Below are positions 43,645 to 52,828 of a DNA stretch of 58,483 bases, in pieces. The stretch spans positions 281 through 58,763 of the forward strand of contig JAGTRC010000010.1 of NCBI GenBank assembly GCA_018396725.1, read 5' to 3'. The stretch is from Candidatus Bathyarchaeota archaeon (lineage in GTDB: Archaea > Thermoproteota > Bathyarchaeia > 40CM-2-53-6 > DTGE01). The notes below the pieces were generated by a model. The model searched no databases. It saw only the letters and a list, made by a program, of their open reading frames with translations, and had not been told where the DNA came from. The number at the start of each line of letters is the position of its first letter. Within the stretch, counting starts at the first letter, position 1. The position numbers were made by a program, and so were the translations under genes.

Positions 43645-44247
43645 ATGAGGAAGGGGGAGATACTATACTTTGAGAGGCCGGGCCTCCAGAATACAGAACT
43701 GGTCTTAGAGGCTGTGGAGGAGAGACTTAAACTAGGCGATTTAAGGGTCGTCGTGGTCCCCGTGACTACGGGTAGAACCGCTGAGCTCTTCTCGAACAGA
43801 CTGGGTGGCAGGGCGGATGTCGTGACCATCTCGGAGGAGGAGGCTGCATCGGCGTGTAGGCGCATAGCGGCCTCCGAGGAGGGGTTGCTGGCTAAACTGG
43901 TTAGGGATCGTCTAGAGGAGGCTTCCATGAGGGCTCATAGAAGGATATTAAGGGAAGCTTTTGACTTGACTTTCCTGCCCTTCTGCGGCGAGGATTGGAG
44001 GCTCGTCGCTGAGCCGTTATATGCCTTCGGTCAGGGAGCCAAGGTTGCCGTGGAGGTATCCATAGCGGCTGTGGAGGTGGGGAAAGCGAAGCCCTACAGC
44101 AGGATCGTAGCTGTGGGGGGCACGGGGGAGGGCGTCGATACGGCCATGGTCGTTAAAACCTCGACTCAGAGGGAGGCCTTCGGCAGGAGGCCGGAGAAAA
44201 GGCTATCCATCCAGGAGATCCTGGCATTACCTATAGAGAAATGGTAG
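43645..44247 (+). CDS. Pyruvate-kinase C-terminal-domain-like protein (COG1751 type)
   Basis: About 200 residues (an in-frame ATG at 43633 would add four residues). It begins YFERPGLQNTELVLEAVEERLK and continues LRVVVVPVTTGRTAELFSNRLGG and RIVAVGGTGEGVDTAMVVKTSTQREAF, the pattern of stand-alone proteins shaped like the C-terminal (effector) domain of pyruvate kinase, as in AF0103/MTH1675. No catalytic domain is present and no enzymatic activity is known. Directly after cutA; function in the window is unclear. Confidence 0.78.
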   Translation: MRKGEILYFERPGLQNTELVLEAVEERLKLGDLRVVVVPVTTGRTAELFSNRLGGRADVVTISEEEAASACRRIAASEEGLLAKLVRDRLEEASMRAHRRILREAFDLTFLPFCGEDWRLVAEPLYAFGQGAKVAVEVSIAAVEVGKAKPYSRIVAVGGTGEGVDTAMVVKTSTQREAFGRRPEKRLSIQEILALPIEKW

Positions 44248-44345
44248 TTGGAACATTATATATCGATTTCGATACGCCGCGGATTAGGTGTATCATTTGT
44301 ACGTGATCTGGCTGGAATGTCCCATCTCTAACAGTTAACCTATTG

Positions 44346-44795
44346 CTATTGGAGCTCCCTTGACGCTGTTACTCCAGGTTCCTCAGCGTTGATAGGGATG
44401 ATCTCACCTTTCAGATCCATGAAATGTTTATCGCCAGTCACAATTTTAGCGCCTCCCTTTCGAGCTGTGGCAAGGATTATTGAGTCGGCCATCCCCCAGC
44501 CCTTAACCGTCTTCCTCCTTTCAACATCTATTTCTCCGGCTAGCCTAGCTATCTCCTCGGTTAAATCGACTATGAGGGTTGAGATCTTCATGAAGTCCAG
44601 CTTATTTTCCCTCCCTTCCACCGTTTCTCTTCCAGCTGAGATTTCGTAAAGTAGCTTCCTGCTTATTTCTGCGACCACTATGCTTGGGGTCGCCGATTCC
44701 TCCTCTTCGATGTAAGCTTTAGCAACGGCGCCTTCCTTCGAGCCTATGAAGTACTCGATCCAGGCATATGAATCTATGATGAAGTTATAGCTCAT
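44346..44795 (-). CDS. vapC: VapC-family PIN-domain toxin
   Basis: 149 residues. PIN acids: FIIDSYAWIEYF (first Asp), SIVVAEISRKL (Glu), KGWGMADSIILATAR (Asp) and IVTGDKHF (Asp). Typical vapC size and order after the antitoxin, overlapping it by 11 bases. Likely an RNase toxin held in check by the upstream 66-residue protein. Confidence 0.85.
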   Translation of the reverse strand: MSYNFIIDSYAWIEYFIGSKEGAVAKAYIEEEESATPSIVVAEISRKLLYEISAGRETVEGRENKLDFMKISTLIVDLTEEIARLAGEIDVERRKTVKGWGMADSIILATARKGGAKIVTGDKHFMDLKGEIIPINAEEPGVTASRELQ

Positions 44796-44985
44796 GGAGT
44801 TCTGCTTCCTCTTCTTCCTTGAAAGATGCTATCCTAGGGTTCGATCCAAAGAGGGATTCTTGAATCTTATACCTTTCATTTATTAATGTTCTTATGAGCT
44901 CATCATAGGTTTCAACGCCTGTCCTCTTCATCAGCTCCCTTAATATTCGAGCCACTCTTCTACTAACCTGTATAGTCGTACTCAT
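44785..44985 (-). CDS. vapB: Putative VapB-type antitoxin (ribbon-helix-helix-like)
   Basis: 66 residues: STTIQVSRRVARILRELMKRTGVETYDELIRTLINER is a plausible ribbon-helix-helix arrangement (short strand, two helices), unlike the AbrB antitoxins elsewhere in the window. The tail FKEEEEAELHEL is acidic, fitting a toxin-binding segment. Overlaps vapC by 11 bases. Confidence 0.72.
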   Translation of the reverse strand: MSTTIQVSRRVARILRELMKRTGVETYDELIRTLINERYKIQESLFGSNPRIASFKEEEEAELHEL

Positions 44986-45229
44986 AGCAGTAATTATAGC
45001 TATAGCGCATATTTTAAGTTTGTTGTGGGGCAGGCCGCTCTACGACGGTGGAGTAGCCTCAGGGCTCTACAGCTTCACCATTTATAAAAATTAAGGGAGG
45101 GTTTATTGAGTAGGCGATCGGGTAATGTGCTTTCATCGTTTCGGGAAGGAATTTTAACACAGTAAAATTTTAATAGGTTGAAGCCCTAATAATTGATACG
45201 TTGATATTTGAAGTGAGGGGACATATGAT

Positions 45230-45625
45230 ATGTCTGAGGAGTTCTCCTTAAAGGAGGTTAATAGGGTTAGGGATCCCAGGAACCTTACGGGGATGGAGAA
45301 GAAGCATCTACCCGTGTTCCTCGAGGCCCCGGAAATCGTGGAGAAGGGGAAGCCCTTCAAGGTTAGGGTGAAAGTGGGTGGAATAGACGGGGTGGAGCAT
45401 CCCAACCTTTTAGGCCATTGGATAAACTGGGTGGAGCTCTACGCCGGCGAGGTACCCGTGGCCAGGATCGTGTTCGCACCCGTCTTCAGCGATGGATACG
45501 AGGTCGTGTTCACGATAGCCCTGGAGGATTCAACTCTTCTAAGGCTCAGGGAGTACTGCAATCTCCACGGGGTATGGGAAGGAGATGAGGAGACCGGGGG
45601 GGCCAAGAGGATAACCGTCAAGTAG
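45230..45625 (+). CDS. Superoxide reductase (neelaredoxin/desulfoferrodoxin-type)
   Basis: 131 residues, the small class lacking the N-terminal desulforedoxin domain. Iron ligands by family pattern: His26, His57 and His63 (VEHPNLLGHWINWVELY), Cys110 and His113 (CNLHG). It reduces superoxide to peroxide in anaerobes without releasing oxygen. The motif EKHVP, whose Glu can ligate Fe(III), is EKKHLP here, placing Lys24 rather than Glu two residues before His26. Followed 63 bases later by rubredoxin, its usual electron donor. A TATA-like region lies at about 45160-45185. Confidence 0.9.
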   Translation: MSEEFSLKEVNRVRDPRNLTGMEKKHLPVFLEAPEIVEKGKPFKVRVKVGGIDGVEHPNLLGHWINWVELYAGEVPVARIVFAPVFSDGYEVVFTIALEDSTLLRLREYCNLHGVWEGDEETGGAKRITVK

Positions 45626-45688
45626 CTGTGCATGGAGGCAGCCTAACCCTGCGACAAACCCCTCCAAGGGGATAGGAGGCAGATCTCG

Positions 45689-45847
45689 ATGGCTAAGTGG
45701 AGATGCCTGATATGCGGCTACATATACGATGAGGATGAGGGATATCCAGACTCTGGGATCCCGCCTGGGACGAGGTTCGAGGACCTCCCTGATGAATGGA
45801 GATGCCCCATATGCGGGGCTGAGAAAACTCAGTTCGAGAAGATGTAG
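45689..45847 (+). CDS. Rubredoxin
   Basis: 52 residues, ATG to TAG. Both iron-binding pairs are present: [15 protein letters not shown] and [17 protein letters not shown] (Cys-x2-Cys-Gly twice), with the [20 protein letters not shown] linker that is nearly invariant. It carries one Fe(Cys)4 centre and should reduce the superoxide reductase encoded just upstream. GGAGG lies 9 bases before the start. The gene is small and easily missed. Confidence 0.93.
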   Translation: MAKWRCLICGYIYDEDEGYPDSGIPPGTRFEDLPDEWRCPICGAEKTQFEKM

Positions 45848-45951
45848 CGGAGCCTTAAAACCCTGAAACTCTAGGCTGAACCCCACCCCTTTTATTCTTC
45901 TGTTCTCTAGGATTTCTCGGCTGTTTTATCCCTAAGTTCAGCGGCACAGCT

Positions 45952-48900
45952 TTACGGTTTGCTCCGGTTCCTTCTGGATTTGGAGTAGGCTGCGGCGGCT
46001 AGGGCGGGTATTAGAGACCCCACAGCCATGAATGTTAGGACGAGGATGGCCGAGGATGCCTCCATGAACGTCTGCAGGGCTGAGAGCTCGGCTATGCCGG
46101 TGAGCATCAGGGAGAGGCCCACTAGGGTTCCCATGATCCTCGTGGAGAGCTCGAGTTTTCCTTTGCGCCTCCAAGCCTTCACCGCTATCGGAGAGGCTAT
46201 GGGGGACAGGTAGACTAGGCCTATTAGGAGGCTGGCCTCGATCCCGGCCGCTACGACGGCTGCTTCAGGCCATCTCCCAAGCTTGGCGTAGACGAGGCTT
46301 GAGCCTTCAAGGATTCCCAATAGGGGTTTAAGCCATATCCTCGCGATGGCTTTGCCGGTTTCGCTCTTGGCGAGTTCGGGGGCTAGGGATGGGCTGAAGG
46401 AGTAGTACCATGCGTTGAAGACCTTCATGAAGCTGGAGCCGGCGAAAGTCTTCATGACGAGGCCGTCCCTGAAATCCCTGAGGTATTGGACTTGGGGTGA
46501 GAGCTCCGATTCATAGGCGGCTGTAGCTATTAGGCAGCCGAAGCTCTGCCTGTACACGGCCCTCACGGTGTGGGGTGAGTCGGCGGTGAGCTGGCCCTCC
46601 AGGGGGTATCCGTTCTCATCCTCCAGGTGGTCTAGGATGTAGAAGCCTATCCTGGATGGGACGCGCTCCACGGCGGATACCGTGAACGCTTCCCCCTCGT
46701 CCAGCCATATCTCGGCTCCCTGGCCAGGCTGAACCCCGTACCTGTACTGTCTCCCATCTATGGTGACGTTGAAGACAGGCTTACTCGAACTCGATAGGCC
46801 TACGGCCTCTAGGAGGAGCCTGTACTGGGTGGACCATGTCGCCCTCACATGTTTGGGGGAGTCCATCTTCACAGAGGCCTCGGGGGTTGAGGCCTCAAGG
46901 TCCCCGGTCCACGCCTTGAAGGCATGGCGTACCCCGTCCCCGCCTTGGACGATCCTGGATATGGATATGTTGGCGGTCCGCCCTTCAGGGTACCATCCGC
47001 CGCCCTCCGGGTCTCCATATGGGGATTCCAGGGTTAGGAGGTATTCTATGAGCCATACTGCCCTTATCTCCTTGGGCCCGTCGACGGTTAGGGCTGCGCT
47101 GGGCTGGGCGCCCCTATAGTCCCCGGTCCATCCCATGAACCTGGCCCTGGTCCCGTTCCCCTCTATGGTCTGGTTGACCACAGCGAATGAGGCGGCCTTC
47201 CCCTCATCGTACCAGCCCTCCCCCATGGTGGACCCGAAGGGTGAGACGACGCGGAGGTAGTATTGGCGCGTCCAGGTCGCCTGGATCCTCAATGGCTGAT
47301 CCACGGTCAACTCCACGATGGGGGAGGTGCCCTCCAGGTCCCCCTTCCATCCCGAGAAGGTGAGCCTTGTGACGCCCTCCTGGACGCGGCATGGATCCTC
47401 GGCTTCTATCCTGGCAGTGGAGTTCTCATCGTACCATCCCCCGCCCTTCACCTCGCCGATGTCCGGATCCACATCCACCAGGTACTGCCTGCCATACTCG
47501 GCTTCCAGGGTCTCTATCCCCTGGACCGTAACGGTCCTAGGGTTCTCCTGGGAGCCGTCATCCCATCCCTTGAAGACGGAGCGGGTTCCCCCTCCCTGAT
47601 CCACGATCCTCTCAACCTCCACGGTCACCCGGGATCCCGGCGCGGCTTGGACCGCCACCCTCCCCCCAGGCCCCGGCGTATACGCGGTTCCGTTCACCCT
47701 GACGGTGGCGTTCACGGGCACCATTATGATGAGGCTGTATCCCACAGCCAGGGTGGTCTCCAGGACGTTGTTGGACATGTCGGAGTCGCCGGTTAGGGTT
47801 GTAGGCTCCACCTGGAACCTCACTACGTTCAGGCCTTCCACAGCCCTCCAGTTGGTGTTCAAATCCTTCGACTCGCCCGGGTTAAGAGACAACCCCGTGA
47901 AGGCCTTGTGGGGTTCCCCGTTTATGAGGCAGGTTATCGTGAAGCCCTTGGCGGGCTCGGTGCCCCTATTCGATATGTGGGCGGTTATGTAGACGGTCTC
48001 GTTGGCCTGGACCTCGGGGGGATCGAAGCTTATCCTCTCTATGGCCACGTCCGGAGCCGGGCCTGAACGGTCGACCTGGACCGTGTAGGAGTTGCCGCCT
48101 GTGGAAGCTGAGACCCTAATGGTGAACTGGTTCTTTGGGTCCACGAAGGCCATGCCGGGGGTGTAGGCTGCGTCGTCCAGGGTGTCCGTGGAGTCCACCG
48201 CATCGTAGGCCTTTACCCTGCCCCCCTGGGCTTGAAGCTTCTCGTCCACCGCGTATATTACCACGCCCTCGCCTGGGAGGGCTGAATCGAACCCTATACG
48301 GCTTCGGGCCTCTATGAGGTAGTACTTCTTCCCGTCGCTGGACAACGGAACCTTAACCAGCTGATACTCCCCTTCGCCGGGCTCAGCCTCGGCCGGGGAT
48401 AGAGCTACATCAGTTTTAACCCCTATGGTGGCCATGTAGATCTTGTCGTTGGGGATCCATTCCAGCCTTATCCTGCTCCAGGCATCGGGGTGGGCGGGGC
48501 TCGAACCGGGGGGATCCCCGTTCCAGAGCCCTCTATCCATCAGGCTCCACCGGCCCACGTAGCTTTCGCCGTTCCTCCCGTAAAGGTCAAGCAAGCCTAT
48601 GAGGTGGGCTAGTTCATGGCAGGCCACGCCGAGCGGCGAAGCCCCCTGGGCCTCCATCTCGGGGACCAGGGCGCCGCCGTAGAAGCTGTTCCCATCCCTG
48701 GTCTTCGTCCAGACGCCGCCGATGTATGCTACAGACCATATATCGTTGGAGTTCTTGCTGGACTCCTGGCCGTAGCCGGCGTGGATCACGACGAGCTTAT
48801 CGTATCTCGAGAAGTTCACGTAGGGATCAGCTACAGCCACCGCGTCCCTGAGGAGCCACCAGGAGTCTATGCTGCCGTCGAAGTTGGGGTCGTCGACCAT

Positions 48901-49323
48901 CCGGCCGTCCCTCCCATAATAGGAGAGGGACTTATCCAGCCGGTACCATCCCACGACGTCGGCTTCCAGCCAGGCTCGGCCGTGGCTCACCTCTCGGTAG
49001 TAGCTGTCCATCCTGTCCACGAAGGACCTCACCTCGGATATGCTTAAGGTATGGTTCAGGTCGCGGAAGTAGACGGCTATGAATACAACCTTGATGCCCC
49101 CGACCGCGCCCTCAGGGGTGGTTTCGGCCTCGCCGATGGGCTCAGGCGCGAACCTTGGGGGGACCCCGCCGCCGTTCAACGGCGGGGCATACCATACGAT
49201 AGGCTCGAAGGAGTTGGATCCCTCAATCCCCCAGATCGTGGAGGCTGCGGCGGCTGCGAAGGCTGAGGGCAAAGCTAAGAGGAGCAGGAGAAGGCCTACA
49301 ACCCTTACATGCTTTGAACTCAA
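45952..49323 (-). CDS. Secreted M6-type metalloprotease with CARDB-like domain, repeats and CFI-box C-terminus
   Basis: 1123 residues. An N-terminal signal peptide (VVGLLLLLLALPSAFAAAAA) is followed by a protease domain with HELAHLIGLLDLYG (residues 236-249; HExxHxxGxxD zinc site), like immune inhibitor A and other M6 peptidases. Residues about 424-530 look like a CARDB/CARF adhesion domain (PPEVQANETVYITAHISNRGTEPA). About 531-830 contains three repeats with GGGWYDEG..., GWTGD and ATW motifs. At 930 CLIATAAYESELSPQVQYLRDFRDG is the CFI-box motif, followed by hydrophobic helices and SKSRRNRSKP at the C-terminus. It is probably cell-surface anchored by that tail. Substrate unknown. Confidence 0.82.
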   Translation of the reverse strand: MSSKHVRVVGLLLLLLALPSAFAAAAASTIWGIEGSNSFEPIVWYAPPLNGGGVPPRFAPEPIGEAETTPEGAVGGIKVVFIAVYFRDLNHTLSISEVRSFVDRMDSYYREVSHGRAWLEADVVGWYRLDKSLSYYGRDGRMVDDPNFDGSIDSWWLLRDAVAVADPYVNFSRYDKLVVIHAGYGQESSKNSNDIWSVAYIGGVWTKTRDGNSFYGGALVPEMEAQGASPLGVACHELAHLIGLLDLYGRNGESYVGRWSLMDRGLWNGDPPGSSPAHPDAWSRIRLEWIPNDKIYMATIGVKTDVALSPAEAEPGEGEYQLVKVPLSSDGKKYYLIEARSRIGFDSALPGEGVVIYAVDEKLQAQGGRVKAYDAVDSTDTLDDAAYTPGMAFVDPKNQFTIRVSASTGGNSYTVQVDRSGPAPDVAIERISFDPPEVQANETVYITAHISNRGTEPAKGFTITCLINGEPHKAFTGLSLNPGESKDLNTNWRAVEGLNVVRFQVEPTTLTGDSDMSNNVLETTLAVGYSLIIMVPVNATVRVNGTAYTPGPGGRVAVQAAPGSRVTVEVERIVDQGGGTRSVFKGWDDGSQENPRTVTVQGIETLEAEYGRQYLVDVDPDIGEVKGGGWYDENSTARIEAEDPCRVQEGVTRLTFSGWKGDLEGTSPIVELTVDQPLRIQATWTRQYYLRVVSPFGSTMGEGWYDEGKAASFAVVNQTIEGNGTRARFMGWTGDYRGAQPSAALTVDGPKEIRAVWLIEYLLTLESPYGDPEGGGWYPEGRTANISISRIVQGGDGVRHAFKAWTGDLEASTPEASVKMDSPKHVRATWSTQYRLLLEAVGLSSSSKPVFNVTIDGRQYRYGVQPGQGAEIWLDEGEAFTVSAVERVPSRIGFYILDHLEDENGYPLEGQLTADSPHTVRAVYRQSFGCLIATAAYESELSPQVQYLRDFRDGLVMKTFAGSSFMKVFNAWYYSFSPSLAPELAKSETGKAIARIWLKPLLGILEGSSLVYAKLGRWPEAAVVAAGIEASLLIGLVYLSPIASPIAVKAWRRKGKLELSTRIMGTLVGLSLMLTGIAELSALQTFMEASSAILVLTFMAVGSLIPALAAAAYSKSRRNRSKP

Positions 49324-49930
49324 ACTATGACCTCCTAAACCTGTAGGTCATCCATCCAATCTATGTCAATCCTTGAAGGTTAGCCCTCATCCATCGATGC
49401 ATCATACGTTTTGAGGGCCAGCGTCCACCGGGTTAACGTGGAAAAGATAAGGGGCTTAGATACATAACCGAGTAATCAATCATATAAAACGAGGCGGCCA
49501 GGTTTACACGTATATTTATTATTGTGTTAGGGAGCCGGCATCGTTTAGGATTTTGATCGGGATTCAGATAAAGGCTTGATCCAGAATAGATTAATCCCTT
49601 AGCTCCAATTTTGGATGGAATTGACCTCATGTTAATTGACGAGTTAACTCTAACCGTTGTTCCCTATCTCTCCAGGGTTGAAGCGGTAAAGGCGGACTTT
49701 TCAGAATTTGAGGGACCCTCTTTCAACTCTACAGCGGCTATTTATAATCATAGATTCAAGTCTCTTATCGGCGCAGATGGTTTCTGAGAATCCCAGCTCT
49801 TCCTTACAGCTTGCAGCTCAAAAATATTGTTAATTAAGGCATAAGGGAATTCAGGTAAATTAAATGTTATGGCGTATTGTCACGTTTAACGAACGCGTAT
49901 GGAGGGTGGACGTGGATTGAGGAGTTCTAT
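49324..49930. other. 607-base intergenic region between metalloprotease and vapC
   Basis: Contains the promoter region of the protease gene (close to 49330-49370) and no recognised gene. A plus-strand frame at 49629-49787 would encode 52 residues (MLIDELTLTVVPYLSRVEAV...); it lacks a clear ribosome-binding site and a known family, and could be a chance frame or a relic. Confidence 0.4.
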
Positions 49931-50350
49931 CTACATTGGTAGCCTTTTAACGTCTTTAAATTGATCAAAGTGTTTATCAAAGGAGTATATTTCCTTTAAT
50001 CCATGGGTTTTCATGTATAGATATGCTAGGGCATCATTGGCGCTGACATCCTTATCCTTCGCTATCAGCATGGCACTTTCATAATTCTTTGCAGCCACCG
50101 GATAAACCTTTATGCTTTCACTTGCTATAATCCATTCTAGGAATCCCAGGGATTTCTGAAGGTTTATCCCCGCCTCAATTAAGTTGACGATCTCAGATAA
50201 ATGTACCGTGGTTAGGGCCACCTCCTCACCCTCCTCTATTCTTTTCACTATGGCTTTAGCCTCATCCTTAACTCTCTGCTCATTATCTGTTAATGTCCTG
50301 CGAGGGATAAGGAAGGCATGGATAAATACGTTTGAATCTATGAACCTCAA
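49931..50350 (-). CDS. vapC: VapC-family PIN-domain toxin
   Basis: 139 residues. PIN acids: RFIDSNVFIHAFL, TTVHLSEIVNLIE (Glu), KDKDVSANDALAYLYM (Asp) and YSFDKHFD (Asp). The TTG start overlaps the antitoxin stop (TTGA). It is the only complete vapC of the three vapBC loci in the 50-54 kb region. Confidence 0.85.
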   Translation of the reverse strand: MRFIDSNVFIHAFLIPRRTLTDNEQRVKDEAKAIVKRIEEGEEVALTTVHLSEIVNLIEAGINLQKSLGFLEWIIASESIKVYPVAAKNYESAMLIAKDKDVSANDALAYLYMKTHGLKEIYSFDKHFDQFKDVKRLPM

Positions 50351-50586
50351 CTTCCTCGTATCTCCAGCAGGGCCCTTTTAAGGGAATGCGGATCTGAGAA
50401 ATCTACTTCGCTGGAAACCTCGATGGAATCGAAGAGATTGGATGGGGGAACCGGCTCTATCGGCACCATTTTGACCTGGTTTCCATACCTTATCAGGATT
50501 AGCTTACGGGACCTCCAACTGCTACGCCATCGAATCGGGATGGATACTCGGCCCTGGCCGTCCATCTTCTTCACGATCACTTCCAT
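50347..50586 (-). CDS. vapB: VapB AbrB-type antitoxin
   Basis: 79 residues from ATG 50586; the open frame extends 30 codons further, but the AbrB domain starts at MEVIVKKMDGQGRVSIPIRW, and the upstream sequence is AT-rich promoter-like. Downstream SVEVSSEVD-type acidic residues (EVSSEVDFSDPH) should neutralise the toxin. A second, decayed copy of its 3' end is seen at 52925-53005. Confidence 0.8.
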   Translation of the reverse strand: MEVIVKKMDGQGRVSIPIRWRSSWRSRKLILIRYGNQVKMVPIEPVPPSNLFDSIEVSSEVDFSDPHSLKRALLEIRGS

Positions 50587-50969
50587 TTTAATCCACTTCA
50601 CCAAAATTACTATTATTGGCGAATATAAGTTTTTACCAATTAAGGAAGCACATCCTATGAGCCAATCCCAATCCACGAATATAACGTATGCGTAAAGAGC
50701 ATCAAATTTGGTTATTTATTTTTGAAGAAATCGACCTTTGATTCAAGATCAGGCAGAAAGGCAGGTCTTAAATGTGGAGCTGCTCCCCTATGGGTCAGTT
50801 TATATCCCATATACTTAGGTTAACTTCACCGATGAATTGAAAAATTAGATGGGAGTTTAATGGCTTCACCTAAGGGGTTGAAGAGGAAGCGTAGGCTAAT
50901 AGAAACTTCCTTGAAGTGGAAAGTCCGGTTGGAATCTAGATCATACCCCGGTTCGATAAACCTACTAAC
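50587..50969. other. Intergenic region upstream of vapB
   Basis: AT-rich, with the vapB promoter next to 50587 and no recognised gene. The stretch after about 50970 merges into the vapB-vapC relic. Confidence 0.4.
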
Positions 50970-51290
50970 CTGTTGATAGATCTGTTATGGAGCTTTCAGG
51001 TCTGTCCGTAGATGGACCCGGTAAGCAAGACCGAAATTTTAAGGGATGTTAGGAGTGAGTCATCCGGCAAGTTGTATGTTGAAGGCAGCTCCCTCCTCCA
51101 CCTCGATAGCAACATCTTCCTAAAAATTATGTGGGGAAGCCAATTATTGGTGGTTCCAGAAAGCCCCTCGAAGGAGCAGAGGTTGGGAGGGGAGTTCAAG
51201 CCCCAACCTCGGTCACCATAATCCTAGAGTTTAAGCTCGTCACGGAGGAGTTTTGTAACTGGGAAATCATGAACGGCCGACCATTATAGA
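50970..51290 (+). pseudogene. Decayed vapB-vapC pair, fused
   Basis: Plus-strand sequence around 50980-51060 matches the end of the vapB at 53284-53538 base by base in many places (for example GGACCCG..AAGCAAGACCGAAAT beside CGACCCGCCAAGCCAACCATCGA). A short frame at 51012-51221 runs through the antitoxin end (SSGKLYVEG) straight into LLHLDSNIFLKIMWGS, the PIN N-terminus; the antitoxin stop is lost. After a frame change the text resembles GEFKPQPRSP / VTIILEFKLVTEE, the counterpart of LTSAVTILEVKLVMARLG. No PIN catalytic end remains. The relic is read by similarity only. Confidence 0.6.
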
Positions 51291-51424
51291 AGATTTAGAG
51301 GACCCTGGATCGTGCCTTTAAGTAGATCGATAATCGAGCTTCACCTCCGGCTTTGAACGAAATGGCATGATCAGCTAACTCAACCTCTAGAGCATTTACT
51401 TTCCTTTATTCCAAATCTGGGCCG

Positions 51425-52828
51425 TCAGCGATGTTCGGACAGAATCTCCTCTATGTCCTTTAAGTCGAACAGGAGGGCGCCGGGCTCTTTGAATTTTTCC
51501 TTGAAGCTTTTCGCGAATACAGCGTAGATTTGGGTTTTGCTCCGCCATCGGACGAGCATAGCCTTCTCTCTGAGCCCGGCTAGGATGGATCCGGCGTCGA
51601 CCTCATCGCTCCACTTGCATTCTGCGAATAGGATGTTTTTTGTCTGTTCGTTGAGGGCGACGATGTCGATCTCTTCGTCTTTATGCCACCATTTGCCGAT
51701 CCGGCTCCATGAGAAGCCGCGTAGAAGCCTCCCCTCCCTTAACAGTTCTTCTATTAATCTTTCGAACATGTATCCGCCGTAGTTTGGGAAGTCGGCTTTG
51801 ATCCGTTGCAGGACCTCGGACTGTCTGTGGGCCTCCAGATCGATCCTATTCGTGTAGACGTATCTGAACCAGAAGTTGAAATATGGATCTATCAACGAGT
51901 AAAGTCTTCCCTTGAACTTGGGGGAGGCTGTAATGGGGATCTCTTCCCTCACGAGGCGGAGGTTTTTGAGTACATCAAGGTATTTGGAGACCATGCTTTT
52001 ATCCAAGCCCGTGAGGTTGCATATCTCGCCCAGGGTGTTTTTGCCTAGCACGAGCGCTTTAAAGATTAATTTGTAGTTTCTAGGTTCCCGGAACTCCATT
52101 CTCAGCAGGATCTCCGCTTCATCATAGAGGTACCTCCCCTTGGTTAGGATGTTCGTCTTCACGTTATCCCAGAAGGGGAGTGCTGGATCGAATTTCAGCA
52201 GGTACTCCGGGATACCCCCCAAGACGAACCAGGTTTTTATCTGGTCCTCGATGTCGTAGTTAAGGAAATCCTTTATATTCACGAAGGAGAGGGGATTCAG
52301 CTGCCATTGCCCCGTCCGCCTGCCGTAGAGCGGGCTCCTCCTGCTTAGGACTTCGGTTTCCATCACGCTAACGGATGAGCCGCATAGGATAAGCATGATA
52401 TTCAGCTTCTTCAGGATTAGATCGTAGATCTTCTGGAATATCGAGGGGATAGCGGGGTTCCCCGCTATGAGATATGGGAACTCGTCTATGCAGATGACGA
52501 GTTTTTCTCTGAGTAGGTCGAGGAAGTTCACGTTCCTGGACAGCGCCTGAAATAGGGAGAACCAGTCGGCGAACTCTATTTCGGCGAAGGAGGGGTCTTT
52601 TATGAGTTCGGAGCACTTGGCCTTGAAGTTCGCGATGTTCTCCCTATCCCCCTCGGTCGAGGCGAGGAAATATAGGCCGGGCTTGTATTGGAGAAATCTT
52701 AGGATGAGCTCCGTCTTCCCGACTCTGCGGCGGCCATAAATAATTATGAATTCGGGCCTCCTAGAGTTATAGGCGGCCTCAAGGAACTCGAGCTCCTCCT
52801 CGCGGTTCACGAAAAATCGTTGAGACAT
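51425..52828 (-). CDS. Archaeal AAA ATPase with DUF234-type nuclease-like C-terminus
   Basis: 467 residues. STAND-like P-loop ATPase: Walker A YGRRRVGKTELILRF, Walker B LVICIDEFPYLI, sensor ILCGSSVSVMETEV. The middle has a winged-helix-like segment (LGEICNLTGLDKSMVSKYLDVLKNLRLVREE). The C-terminal DUF234-type domain carries EEIDIVALN...ILFAECKW, a D...ExK arrangement of PD-(D/E)XK nucleases. Such proteins are frequent in archaea, often near mobile or defence genes; their action is unproven. A TATA-like TTTTAAATAG about 27 bases upstream implies a leaderless message. It lies between the vapBC relics. Confidence 0.85.
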   Translation of the reverse strand: MSQRFFVNREEELEFLEAAYNSRRPEFIIIYGRRRVGKTELILRFLQYKPGLYFLASTEGDRENIANFKAKCSELIKDPSFAEIEFADWFSLFQALSRNVNFLDLLREKLVICIDEFPYLIAGNPAIPSIFQKIYDLILKKLNIMLILCGSSVSVMETEVLSRRSPLYGRRTGQWQLNPLSFVNIKDFLNYDIEDQIKTWFVLGGIPEYLLKFDPALPFWDNVKTNILTKGRYLYDEAEILLRMEFREPRNYKLIFKALVLGKNTLGEICNLTGLDKSMVSKYLDVLKNLRLVREEIPITASPKFKGRLYSLIDPYFNFWFRYVYTNRIDLEAHRQSEVLQRIKADFPNYGGYMFERLIEELLREGRLLRGFSWSRIGKWWHKDEEIDIVALNEQTKNILFAECKWSDEVDAGSILAGLREKAMLVRWRSKTQIYAVFAKSFKEKFKEPGALLFDLKDIEEILSEHR

